9,300 bases of DNA. Origin: UBA4729 sp038236865 (GTDB lineage Bacteria > Patescibacteriota > Saccharimonadia > Saccharimonadales > UBA4665). Made by a program: the position numbers and the translations under genes. Below, in pieces: positions 1 through 7,275 of the stretch. The stretch is taken from assembly GCA_038236865.1 (NCBI GenBank), contig JBBRZI010000035.1:1-9300 (forward strand), given 5' to 3'. The notes under the pieces are model-generated. The model saw only the letters and a list, made by a program, of their open reading frames with translations, was not told the DNA's origin and made no database searches. Positions within the stretch are counted from its first letter, which is position 1, and each line of letters starts with the position of its first letter.

Positions 1-103
1 AAACAATTCAATTGAACTGACGTTGATTTGCACTACTCAATTTTTAACGTACTTTAACAACTATATGAGAGACACATTAAGAGACCTCAAAAGCGTTGCT
101 GTA

Positions 104-133
104 ATCATACTTCAGATCACCGCCGTCCGTCAA
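104..133 (-). promoter_or_regulatory. Sigma70-type promoter pointing out of the left edge
   Basis: On the minus strand a -35 box TTGACG (128-133) and a -10 box TATGAT (104-109) are separated by 18 bp. Each differs from the consensus at one position. Transcription would start near 97 and run leftwards, so it probably serves a gene beyond the window, downstream of gyrA in the same direction. In the leader, GAGG lies 7 nt before an ATG that opens a seven-codon ORF ending in TAA (MCLSYSC, about 52-75). This could be a leader peptide or chance. The boxes are read directly; promoter function is inferred. Confidence 0.5.
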
Positions 134-135
134 GG

Positions 136-199
136 GGTAAATGGCGGTTTGCTGCCGTATTTACCACATCGATTTGGTTGGAGCCCCCTGCGGGGCGCT
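136..199 (-). terminator. Two hairpins after gyrA, possible terminator without U-tract
   Basis: Two inverted repeats follow the gyrA stop codon. The first (182-199) pairs AGCCCCC with GGGGCGCT around a TGC loop, with one bulged base. The second (136-165) pairs GGTAAAT with ATTTACC, then a G-T wobble, a bulged G and CGG with CCG, around a 7-nt loop. Neither is followed by a run of T on either strand, so they are not classical intrinsic terminators. They may stop or process the gyrBA transcript, or form the start of a structured leader. No gene is seen in 1-208. Confidence 0.35.
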
Positions 200-208
200 C
201 TGACTGCC

Positions 209-2857
209 CTATGAAGCGCTGTCGACGATGGCTTCTTCTTCGTCGTCCTCGATCTCGTCAGATTTTTCAACTAAGGCGAGCGAGACTACTTCGTCACCTT
301 CGCGCATGCGCATGATGCGCACACCTTGAGTGGCACGACCAAGGGCCGGTGTGTCTTTGAGCCCGAGCCGGATCGTCTGGCCCTGTTGGCTGATGATGAT
401 GACCTCTTGGTCGACACCAGTCAGCGTTTTGACACCAATCAGCTCACCAGTCTTGGCATTGACGATAGCCGAACGGATACCGACACCGCCCCGAGCGTGC
501 GGCGTGAATTGGTTGACCTTGGTGCGTTTGCCATAGCCGTACTTGGAGATTACAAAGACGCTGCTGCCCTCGGCAACAATGTCCATGCCGATAACATGGT
601 CATTGGGTCGCAGGCGGATACCGCGGACACCGCGACTGACGCGGCCCATTGGGCGGGCATCCTTTTCGTGGAAGCGGATGGCCTGACCTTGGGAGGTCGA
701 GATGACGACTTCGTTGTCCCCTGTCGTCATGCGGATCCATTTGAGTTCATCGCCGTCATCGAGGTTAATGGCAATGAGGCCACTCTGGCGGACGTTTTGG
801 TACTGGTCGAATGGCGTTTTCTTAACCACACCGCGAATCGTACACATGATGAGGTTAGCGGCGTCGTGTGTTTTACTAACGTTAATGACGGCACTGACGG
901 TCTCTTCGGGCTGCAGCTGCAGCAGGTTGACGATGGCAACACCCTTGGCGTTCAAGCCGACGGCTGGCACTTCGTAGGTCTTCATGCGGAAAACCCGGCC
1001 CTTGTTAGTAAAGAACAGCAAGAAATCATGGGTGCTGGCGTTGACGACGTGTTCGATCACGTCTTCTTCGCGCGTCGCCATACCGCGTCGGCCTTTGCCA
1101 CCGCGACCCTGCTTTTTGTAATCGGCAATTGGGCTACGCTTGATGTAGTTGGCACTGGTGAGCGTCACCACAACCTGCTCTTCGGCGATCAGGTCTTCGT
1201 CGCTCAGGCGGCCCAGTTCGTTGGCCACGACGCGCGTACGGCGTTCATCGCCGTACTGCTTTTTGAGCTCCAACAGCTCGCCGCGGATGATTTTGAGGAT
1301 CTTCTTTTCGTCGGCCAAGATAGCTTCAAGTTTCGCAATCAGGATAAGTAATTCAGCGAGTTCATCTTCGATTTTTTTGCGTTCCAGACCGGCCAGGGTG
1401 CGCAGTTGCATCGCTAAAATGGCGCGGGCTTGAATGTCGCTGAGGTCAAAGCGCGCAATCAAGTTGACTTGAGCTTCTTCGCTGGTTTGCGAGGCCCGGA
1501 TAGTCGCAATGACTTCGTCGATGTGGTCGAGGGCGATCTTGAGCCCTTCCAGAATGTGGGCACGTTCTTTCGCTTTACGCAGTTCAAATTCGGTGCGACG
1601 GCGGACAACCACCAAACGGTGCTTGATATGCTCACTCAAAATATCTTGCAGGCCGAGCACGCGCGGTTGGATGCCGTCGACGAGCGCCATCATGTTGAAG
1701 TGGAAGCTAGTTTGCAATGGCGTCATTTTATAGAGCTGGTTAAGCAGCTTCTTGGGGTAGGCATCTTTTTTGAGGTCGATGACGATGCGAACATTACCGC
1801 GGGCGGTTTCATCGCGCAAGTCGCTAATACCCGTCAGTTTTTTATCGCGGACGAGATCGGCGATCTTAAGGACTAACGTTTCCTTGTTCAGAGCGTACGG
1901 AATTTCGGTGATGACGATCTGGTGTCGACCTTTGGCGCCTTCGACGATCTCGGCAATACCGCGGGTGACAACGCCACCACGGCCAGTCGCATAGGCGGTG
2001 CGAATCGATTCTTTGCCATAGATGACACCACCAGTTGGAAAGTCGGGCCCTTGAATAAACTGCAACAAATCATCGAGTTTGGCATCGGGGTGATCGATCA
2101 GGTAGACTTCAGCGTCAACCAGTTCGGTTAAGTTGTGCGGCGGGATATTGGTAGCCATACCGACGGCAATTCCCAATTGCCCGTTGAGTAGCAGGTTTGG
2201 CAGTTTCGCCGGCAAGACAGTTGGTTCACGGGTCGTGCCATCGTAGTTATCGCGATAATCGACGGTTTCTTTGTCGATGTCAGCCAACAGTTCATCGGCC
2301 AAACGCGCCATCTTGGCTTCGGTGTAACGATAGGCAGCTGGAGGATCGCCATCCATGCTACCGAAGTTCCCTTGCCCGTTCACGAGCATGTAACGCATCG
2401 CCCACGGCTGGGCCATACGGACCATGGCGTCATAGATACTGGAGTCACCGTGCGGGTGATAGCGGGCCATAACCGCACCAATTACGTTGGCACTCTTCCG
2501 GTGGCGAGCGCCAGACCGCAGCCCGTCTTCGTTCATGCTATATAAAATCCGGCGGTGCACTGGCTTGAGGCCGTCACGCACATCAGGCAAAGCGCGGTCG
2601 ATAATCACACTCATGGAGTAGCGCAAATAGGAGTCTTCCATGACGTTTTCGACAGAACGGAGTTCGACGGTACGCGAGTGGCCGGAATCTAGAACGTCGG
2701 CGGCACGGACGTCACCGCGGCGGCGCTCTTCCATTGATCGCTCGGGAACCCGTTGCGGGAAGATTGGGGTAATATCGTTGCTGCTGGGTTCGATTGAAGC
2801 ATTGTCGTCGTTGCCCTGCTCAATCGGGTCAATTGGGATGTTGGTGTCGTCTTCCAT
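209..2857 (-). CDS. gyrA: DNA gyrase subunit A
   Basis: This is the breakage-reunion subunit of DNA gyrase (type IIA topoisomerase). It cuts and rejoins the DNA gate while GyrB supplies ATP. The 882-residue product has the winged-helix/tower core (about 72-560), with catalytic Tyr178 preceded by Arg177 in AAYRYTE. The quinolone-determining region (HPHGDSSIYD, 134-143) has Ser139 and Asp143 at the sites equivalent to E. coli Ser83 and Asp87, the usual drug-sensitive residues. The C-terminal beta-pinwheel opens with a GyrA box QGRGGKG (583-589), which supports gyrase rather than topoisomerase IV. The tail is acidic. The N-terminus carries about 60 polar residues more than most GyrA proteins; Met42 is an alternative start. 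The chosen ATG overlaps the gyrB stop by one base (TAATG), with AAGGA 12 nt upstream, so translation is probably coupled. It ends in TAG. Confidence 0.97.
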   Translation of the reverse strand: MEDDTNIPIDPIEQGNDDNASIEPSSNDITPIFPQRVPERSMEERRRGDVRAADVLDSGHSRTVELRSVENVMEDSYLRYSMSVIIDRALPDVRDGLKPVHRRILYSMNEDGLRSGARHRKSANVIGAVMARYHPHGDSSIYDAMVRMAQPWAMRYMLVNGQGNFGSMDGDPPAAYRYTEAKMARLADELLADIDKETVDYRDNYDGTTREPTVLPAKLPNLLLNGQLGIAVGMATNIPPHNLTELVDAEVYLIDHPDAKLDDLLQFIQGPDFPTGGVIYGKESIRTAYATGRGGVVTRGIAEIVEGAKGRHQIVITEIPYALNKETLVLKIADLVRDKKLTGISDLRDETARGNVRIVIDLKKDAYPKKLLNQLYKMTPLQTSFHFNMMALVDGIQPRVLGLQDILSEHIKHRLVVVRRRTEFELRKAKERAHILEGLKIALDHIDEVIATIRASQTSEEAQVNLIARFDLSDIQARAILAMQLRTLAGLERKKIEDELAELLILIAKLEAILADEKKILKIIRGELLELKKQYGDERRTRVVANELGRLSDEDLIAEEQVVVTLTSANYIKRSPIADYKKQGRGGKGRRGMATREEDVIEHVVNASTHDFLLFFTNKGRVFRMKTYEVPAVGLNAKGVAIVNLLQLQPEETVSAVINVSKTHDAANLIMCTIRGVVKKTPFDQYQNVRQSGLIAINLDDGDELKWIRMTTGDNEVVISTSQGQAIRFHEKDARPMGRVSRGVRGIRLRPNDHVIGMDIVAEGSSVFVISKYGYGKRTKVNQFTPHARGGVGIRSAIVNAKTGELIGVKTLTGVDQEVIIISQQGQTIRLGLKDTPALGRATQGVRIMRMREGDEVVSLALVEKSDEIEDDEEEAIVDSAS

Positions 2858-4824
2858 TATATATCCAGGTCCTTTACGAATTTAGCATTAGCTTGAATGA
2901 AGCTCTTGCGGAGCTCAACTTCGGTCCCCATCAGTTTATTAAAGATTGCGTCGGCCCGTTCGGCGTCTTCGACTTTAACTTGAATAAGCACGCGCTTTTC
3001 CGGGTTCATCGTGGTTTCAAACAGTTGGTCGGCATCCATTTCGCCGAGTCCCTTGTAGCGCTTTTGTTCGACAAAGCCGGCCTGCTTAAGACGATCATCT
3101 TCGGCGTTCACATGTGAGCCGTCGGCGATGCGCTTGGCGATTACCTGGTCGAGGACGACCTCAAGTTGTTCTTCGTCATATACGAAGACACTCGACTTGC
3201 GGCCGGCCTTAACGAGTTCAAACAGTGGCGGTTTGGCCAAGTAAAGGTGTCCGCCGTCGACGACCGGTTTCATGTAGCGGAAAAAGAACGTTAGCAGCAA
3301 CGTGTTAATGTGACTACCGTCGACATCAGCATCGGTCATCAAGATAATGCGGCCATAGCGCAGGCCACGGACGTCAAATGAATCTTGAATACCAACGCCA
3401 AGGGCCTTAATCAGGCTGACGATTTCGTTGTTGCCAAGCATCTTGTCCAAACGAGCGCGCTCGGTATTGAGTACCTTACCGCGCAGTGGCAGGATGGCTT
3501 GGGTTTTGCTGTCGCGGCCGGATTTGGCGGAGCCACCGGCCGAGTCACCCTCGACCAGGTAAATTTCGGAGTTGGCCGGGTCTTTGCTCGAACAGTCGGC
3601 CAGTTTACCTGGCATGCTGGCACCTTCGAGGACGCCTTTGCGGATAATGTTGTCGCGGGCGGCCCGGGCGGCCTTGCGGGCGCGGGCGCTCAACAGGGCC
3701 TTGCCGATCATCTTGCGGGCGATAGCTGGGTGTTCTTCCATGTAATACGCCAGGTATTCACCGAGGACGGTTTCGACGTAGCCACGAACTTCCGGGTTAC
3801 CAAGTTTGTTCTTGGTCTGGCCTTCGAACTGTGGGTCGGGTAATTTGACGAGGATAATGGCGGTCAGGCCTTCACGGCAATCTTCCCCGGTTAAGTTCTC
3901 TTCCTTTTCTTTGAGCAGGCCGCTTTTGCGCGCATAGTCGTTAACGACGCGTGTCAGGGCCGAACGGAAGCCCGTCAGGTGGGTACCACCGTCGGGGTTG
4001 AGGACGTTGTTGGCGAACGTTTTAATCATTTCGGTGTAGGCATCGGTATACTGCAACGAAATTTCGACCTGGGTATCTTTGATGGTCTTGTCGACGTAGA
4101 AAATATCGTCATCGACGACGTCTTTACCGACGTTCAAGTGCTTAACGTAGCTCTGGATACCGCCTTCGAAGTAGAAGCTATAGCGTTCGCCGGTTGCCTC
4201 ATTTTCGAGGCTGGTGCGAATGCCCTTAGTAAGGTAGGCGGCGTGCCGCAATCGATCGAGAATGGTTTTGTAATCAAATTGGGTCGACTCTTTAAAGATA
4301 GTGTCGTCGGCATAAAAAGTGATCTCGGTGCCGCGTTTGGTGGTTTTGCCCGTGCTCCTAAGATCACCCTGGGGGGCACCAAAGGCATAATCCTGTTCCC
4401 ACTGCTTGCCGTCACGATAGACTGTGATGTGGAGCTTGCGGCTGAGGGCGTTTACAACGCTCGAACCGACACCGTGCAGACCGCCGGAGACTTTATAGCC
4501 ACCACCGCCAAATTTACCACCAGCGTGCAGCACGGTCAGAACAGTCTCGACGGTGCTCTTGCCAGTTTTAGGGTGGATATCAGTTGGAATACCGCGGCCA
4601 TCGTCGTAAACCGTGATACCACCATCGGCTAACATCTTAACAGTGACCTCGCTAGCGTACCCAGCCAAGGCTTCATCGACGCCGTTATCGACGATTTCCC
4701 ACACCAAGTGGTGCAGGCCCTCGAGCCCGGTGCCACCGATGTACATACCCGGTCGTTTACGGACAGGCTCAAGACCTTCAAGTACTGTAATCTGATCTGC
4801 TGAATACGCGTTTTTATTAGCCAC
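2857..4824 (-). CDS. gyrB: DNA gyrase subunit B
   Basis: This is the ATPase subunit of DNA gyrase, first gene of the gyrB-gyrA operon. The 655 residues match the short form lacking the insert of E. coli GyrB (804 residues). The GHKL ATPase domain (about 10-220) shows EIVDN with Glu43 and Asn47, DDGRGIP (Asp74), and the lid GGLHGVGSSVVNALS. The transducer domain has the QTK loop with Lys338. The TOPRIM domain has EGDSAGG (Glu425) and DADVDG (Asp498, Asp500, Asp502), the metal-binding set. KRYKGLGEMD (588-597) and FIQANAKFVKDLDI close the protein, as is typical for GyrB. The start codon is GTG (minus strand, 4824-4822), supported by AAGAGGG (4834-4840) 9 nt upstream and by the family N-terminus. 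It ends in TAA, sharing one base with the gyrA ATG. Confidence 0.98.
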   Translation of the reverse strand: MANKNAYSADQITVLEGLEPVRKRPGMYIGGTGLEGLHHLVWEIVDNGVDEALAGYASEVTVKMLADGGITVYDDGRGIPTDIHPKTGKSTVETVLTVLHAGGKFGGGGYKVSGGLHGVGSSVVNALSRKLHITVYRDGKQWEQDYAFGAPQGDLRSTGKTTKRGTEITFYADDTIFKESTQFDYKTILDRLRHAAYLTKGIRTSLENEATGERYSFYFEGGIQSYVKHLNVGKDVVDDDIFYVDKTIKDTQVEISLQYTDAYTEMIKTFANNVLNPDGGTHLTGFRSALTRVVNDYARKSGLLKEKEENLTGEDCREGLTAIILVKLPDPQFEGQTKNKLGNPEVRGYVETVLGEYLAYYMEEHPAIARKMIGKALLSARARKAARAARDNIIRKGVLEGASMPGKLADCSSKDPANSEIYLVEGDSAGGSAKSGRDSKTQAILPLRGKVLNTERARLDKMLGNNEIVSLIKALGVGIQDSFDVRGLRYGRIILMTDADVDGSHINTLLLTFFFRYMKPVVDGGHLYLAKPPLFELVKAGRKSSVFVYDEEQLEVVLDQVIAKRIADGSHVNAEDDRLKQAGFVEQKRYKGLGEMDADQLFETTMNPEKRVLIQVKVEDAERADAIFNKLMGTEVELRKSFIQANAKFVKDLDI

Positions 4825-4833
4825 TATAAATAA

Positions 4834-4901
4834 CCCTCTTAGCTGTGCTTTTAGAATTTCCTACTGATCAATATTATAGACGAATTTTGCTTTGCCATCA
4901 A
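4834..4901 (-). promoter_or_regulatory. gyrBA promoter and ribosome binding site
   Basis: The minus strand carries -35 TTGATG (4896-4901), a 17-bp spacer and a perfect -10 TATAAT (4873-4878). Transcription should begin near 4866, giving a leader of about 40 nt. The ribosome binding site AAGAGGG (4834-4840) lies 9 nt before the GTG start of gyrB. An 8-bp inverted repeat, CAACTACC (4899-4906) and GGTAGTTG (4922-4929), overlaps the -35 box and could be an operator. In other bacteria gyrase promoters respond to supercoiling; whether this one does is not visible here. Confidence 0.75.
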
Positions 4902-4917
4902 CTACCTCTGTGATGAA

Positions 4918-4960
4918 GGGTGGTAGTTGGGGGGTGGCAGTTGGGGGGTTGGGGTGGTGG
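4918..4960 (+). repeat. G-rich 14-bp tandem repeat with G-quadruplex potential
   Basis: The plus strand has G runs at 4918-4920 (3), 4929-4934 (6), 4943-4948 (6) and 4951-4954 (4), followed by two GG pairs. The block GGTAGTTGGGGGGT (4922-4935) is repeated at 4936-4949 with one change (GGCAGTT). Four runs of at least three G with loops of 8, 8 and 2 nt could fold into a quadruplex. It lies about 20 bp upstream of the gyrB -35 box and between two divergent genes. The fold and any function are inferred. Confidence 0.6.
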
Positions 4961-5093
4961 CTTGGTCTGTGGCAACTTTTCGTCGTTGCGGCTGCGGACC
5001 GCCGAGTGATGCTATGTTAGGGTCAGCCGGCTAGTTTGCACAGAGGTCACTCTTGTATAAACACTTATGGTTATGGTTAAATAGTCTTATATA
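4961..5093 (+). promoter_or_regulatory. Upstream region of the surface operon, weak promoter candidates
   Basis: No gene is seen here. From 4981 to 5032 the sequence is GC-rich with short palindromes (GCGGACCGC at 4994-5002, AGCCGGCT at 5025-5032). It turns AT-rich before the surface-protein start. Possible plus-strand -10 boxes are TATAAA (5056-5061) and TATATA (5088-5093). Neither has a good -35 partner: TTGCAC at 5036 is only 14 bp from the first, and TTATGG at 5065 is 17 bp from the second. The promoter for the operon is probably here but its exact site is uncertain. Confidence 0.3.
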
Positions 5094-5121
5094 CCAATTT
5101 AAAAATAAAAGCTTATATCTT

Positions 5122-6507
5122 ATGTTTGAAAAACTGATCTCCGCTCTGCCCTACAATCCAAGTCTGCTTCATCAACTAGCTTTCTACGGTAAACGGATGC
5201 GCCAGGAGCAGGCCGTGCGCCGCACGGGGCTAGTCTTTATAGTATTGGCGTTCTTTATTCAGTTTTTTGCCGTCATCAGCCCGCCCCAGCCAACCGTGGC
5301 TAGCTCGAGCAATGACATCTTAAACGGTGGGTTCAGTACCAAGGCCGAAGCCGTCAGCGCTTGCAACGCTAACACCCAAAACTATTCCAAGATTCTTGCC
5401 TATTACGGTATTTCTTGTACGGATGTGGCGAACGCCAGCACCACGACACTGACGTCAACGGCCCAGAACAACACCCTCTTCTCGATGGGTCGCCTACCGT
5501 ATGGGGCCAAAAACGCCAGCAGCGGTAAAGTTACCAGCGAAACGCCGGTTCAGATTAGCGGCGTCGGTACGGTCTATTTGCGCCACCTGTCGAGCTTTGA
5601 CACTGGCCCTAGTTCGAGCTACAAAGCGCTGCAGGGCGTCAACAGCACCACTCACAAAACGTTTTACCTGCTTTATAACTGCGGTAATCTAGTGTTCATC
5701 GGCCTACCGACGGTAGCTCCCAAGCCAACACCAGTCACGCCCAAGCCAACACCAGTACCGACGCCAGTACCAGTAACGCCAAAGCCGACACCAACGCCAA
5801 CTCCGACACCAACTCCGACACCCGTGACTCCCAAACCCCCAACTATCGTCATGTGCCAGTACAATGCCTCGTTGCCAAGCACCAGCCCCGACTGCAAGCC
5901 ATGTGACAAATCGGTCAGCAGTGCCGACACCCTCGCCTGCGTATCCTTCAGCAAGTCAGCCAGCAATACGACGACTGGCACCAACGATGCCAACAACACC
6001 ATGGCGCACGCCGGCGATAGTATCGTCTACACGCTCTACGCCAAAAACAGTGGCAAAGCTACCGTTAGAGCTTTTGTCTTTCAAGAGAACTTAAGCGATG
6101 TGCTCGACTACGCCGACGTGGTCGATCTCAGCGGCGGGACTAAAGATTCCGAGAACGTCGTGACGTGGCCAGCCATAGACATCACCGCCGGCGCCACCGT
6201 CTCTAAGACTATCACCGTTAAAGTAAAGACTCCCGTCCCGCAAACTCCTGTTTCTTCGTCAGATGGTGGCCACTTTGACCTGACCATGACGAACGTCTAC
6301 GGTAACACCGTCAACATTACCCTACCGGCCGACGTCACCAAGACTGTTGAAACAGTCGCCGCCGTACTGCCCAATACCGGTCCGGGCACCAGCTTATTCG
6401 GTGCCGCCGCCATCGTCGTCCTAGCCGGTTACTTCTTCTCGCGGGCCCGCCTGCTCGCCACCGAAACCAGCATCGTAGTTCAAGACAACAATAGTGGAGG
6501 TTTTTAA
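5122..6507 (+). CDS. Exported LPXTG-type surface protein with Pro/Thr-rich linker
   Basis: A 461-residue protein of unknown exact function, resembling surface proteins I associate with Saccharibacteria. Residues 1-34 are a basic, amphipathic cytoplasmic segment, followed by a membrane segment (about 35-52) and possible signal cleavage after Ala60 (TVA). Residues 61-198 form an extracellular domain with Cys81, Cys99 and Cys187. A Pro/Thr/Val linker spans 200-240. A four-cysteine patch (245, 258, 261, 273) precedes a DUF11-like beta-sandwich (about 274-400). The C-terminus has LPNTGPG (416-422), a second hydrophobic stretch and RAR, the layout of a sortase signal, but with an unusually long tail of about 20 residues. 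The ATG at 5122 starts the recognisable N-terminus. An in-frame TTG at 5053, with AGAGG 6 nt upstream, would add 23 AT-rich-encoded residues and is less likely. No sortase gene is in the window. The stop overlaps the next gene's ATG. Confidence 0.85.
   Translation: MFEKLISALPYNPSLLHQLAFYGKRMRQEQAVRRTGLVFIVLAFFIQFFAVISPPQPTVASSSNDILNGGFSTKAEAVSACNANTQNYSKILAYYGISCTDVANASTTTLTSTAQNNTLFSMGRLPYGAKNASSGKVTSETPVQISGVGTVYLRHLSSFDTGPSSSYKALQGVNSTTHKTFYLLYNCGNLVFIGLPTVAPKPTPVTPKPTPVPTPVPVTPKPTPTPTPTPTPTPVTPKPPTIVMCQYNASLPSTSPDCKPCDKSVSSADTLACVSFSKSASNTTTGTNDANNTMAHAGDSIVYTLYAKNSGKATVRAFVFQENLSDVLDYADVVDLSGGTKDSENVVTWPAIDITAGATVSKTITVKVKTPVPQTPVSSSDGGHFDLTMTNVYGNTVNITLPADVTKTVETVAAVLPNTGPGTSLFGAAAIVVLAGYFFSRARLLATETSIVVQDNNSGGF
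5719..5841 (+). repeat. Low-complexity Pro/Thr-coding repeat
   Basis: Codons 200-240 of the surface protein are built from PTP, KPTPV and PVTPKP units, with DNA repeats of the type CCAACACCAGT and CCGACACCAACTCC. In wall-anchored proteins such linkers act as extended stalks that hold the outer domain away from the cell. The repeated DNA could change length by slippage in multiples of six bases without breaking the frame. Confidence 0.8.
6496..6500 (+). promoter_or_regulatory. Strong ribosome binding site for the second surface-operon gene
   Basis: A full GGAGG lies inside the 3' end of the upstream gene, 6 nt before the ATG at 6507. It fixes this start and suggests that the second gene is actively translated from the shared transcript. 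Confidence 0.8.
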
Positions 6508-7091
6508 TGTCAGAATTCGCACCAGCAGCACCAGAAAAACAAGAAGACCTGCTGATCGTCCAGGAGCAAGAAAAAGCCCTGCCCACAGCCGAACAAGCCG
6601 AGCCGTTACGCCCCGGCGAAGCCGATCCTGTACAGCGCGTTGAAGCTGCCCGGGACGTCGTCGAGCAAGAACACACCACGACCGAACAAGATGATCCACT
6701 TCAGCGGCTGCAAGCCGCTGAAAAGGCCGCCGAACCGGCCCAGACGACGTTTGTGAACGCTGACCTCAAAAGATTAACCTTGCAGCGCGAGATCAACGCC
6801 GTTCGCCGCAAGCTGCCAGTCACGGCCCGCGCCCTGAGCCGAGTTGTCCACCAGCCGGTTGTGCGCGTGCTCAGCGAAGTCACCGGTAAAACCGCCACCC
6901 GACCATCGGGGCTACTCGGCGGTGGCATTTTTGCCTTTTTGGGCTCAGCTATCTACCTCTACCTGACGAAGCACAACGGCTTTAGCTATAATTATTTGAT
7001 CTTTTTATTGCTTTTTGTCGGCGGCTTTGGCCTCGGCTTAGCGCTCGAACTCCTCTTGTGGGTGGCGACTGCTCGCAAACGCGCTAGCTAA
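6507..7091 (+). CDS. Membrane protein with acidic repeat-bearing N-terminus
   Basis: A 194-residue protein with no family I recognise. Residues 1-82 are polar, rich in Glu, Gln, Ala and Pro, and probably disordered or coiled-coil. They contain two copies of a segment 23 residues apart: DPVQRVEAARDVVEQ (from 40) and DPLQRLQAAEKAAEP (from 63). Residues 85-130 are basic and helical. Two membrane segments follow, about 135-153 and 161-187, and the protein ends in the positive tail ARKRAS. The short YLTKHNGFSYN loop between them places both termini on the same side, probably the cytoplasm by the positive-inside rule. The ATG overlaps the upstream stop (TAATG) and has GGAGG at 6 nt, so the two genes form an operon with likely translational coupling. 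A partner role for the surface protein is inferred from this context only. It ends in TAA. Confidence 0.85.
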   Translation: MSEFAPAAPEKQEDLLIVQEQEKALPTAEQAEPLRPGEADPVQRVEAARDVVEQEHTTTEQDDPLQRLQAAEKAAEPAQTTFVNADLKRLTLQREINAVRRKLPVTARALSRVVHQPVVRVLSEVTGKTATRPSGLLGGGIFAFLGSAIYLYLTKHNGFSYNYLIFLLLFVGGFGLGLALELLLWVATARKRAS

Positions 7092-7111
7092 CTCGCTCCC
7101 CCTAAACTGTT

Positions 7112-7243
7112 CTGTCATGCCGGGCTTATGGAGCTGTCATGCCGGGCTTGCGGAGCTGTCATGCCGGGCTTATGGAGCTGTCATGCCGGGCTTGCGGAGC
7201 TGTCATGCCGGGCTTATGGAGCTGTCATGCCGGGCTTGACCCG
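7112..7243. repeat. Six-copy array of a 22-bp REP-like unit
   Basis: Units begin at 7112, 7134, 7156, 7178, 7200 and 7222. Each begins CTGTCATGCCGGGCTT. Units 1, 3 and 5 end in ATGGAG, units 2 and 4 end in GCGGAG, and unit 6 continues into GACCCGG. The strict alternation implies a 44-bp higher-order unit that was duplicated. There are no spacers, so this is not CRISPR. It lies in the gap between convergent genes, a usual place for REP elements. Confidence 0.9.
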
Positions 7244-7275
7244 GTATCTAGGCTAAGAGCTCTTGTCTGGATCCC
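7222..7275. repeat. Palindromic REP/MITE-like element, apparent source of the array
   Basis: The last repeat unit runs into a hairpin: ATGCCGGG (7227-7234), loop CTTGA, CCCGGTAT (7240-7247), with one G-T wobble. After it come a 10-bp palindrome AAGAGCTCTT (7255-7264) and CTGGATCCCG (7267-7276). This resembles widespread bacterial palindromes of the type GTCATGCCGGGCTTGACCCGG...TGGATCCCG. The usual mirror-image right arm ending in ATGACA is missing, so the element looks truncated. It may also end or stabilise the convergent transcripts. Confidence 0.6.

Noticed and set aside
23..214. A 63-codon plus-strand ORF at the left end.
   Set aside because: It runs through two hairpins and into gyrA antisense, has no ribosome binding site, and has no recognisable protein features.
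326..1351. A 341-codon plus-strand open frame opposite gyrA, with further long frames at 1430-1876, 3385-3843 and 3979-4632.
   Set aside because: They lie antisense to well-conserved gyrA and gyrB, resemble no protein, and arise because the codon choice of the real frame leaves the opposite strand free of stops.
4825..5121. Replication origin near gyrB.
   Set aside because: No DnaA-box cluster (TTATCCACA type) is seen, and no dnaA, dnaN or recF is adjacent.
7112..7243. CRISPR array.
   Set aside because: The 22-bp units are contiguous with no unique spacers, and no cas genes are present.
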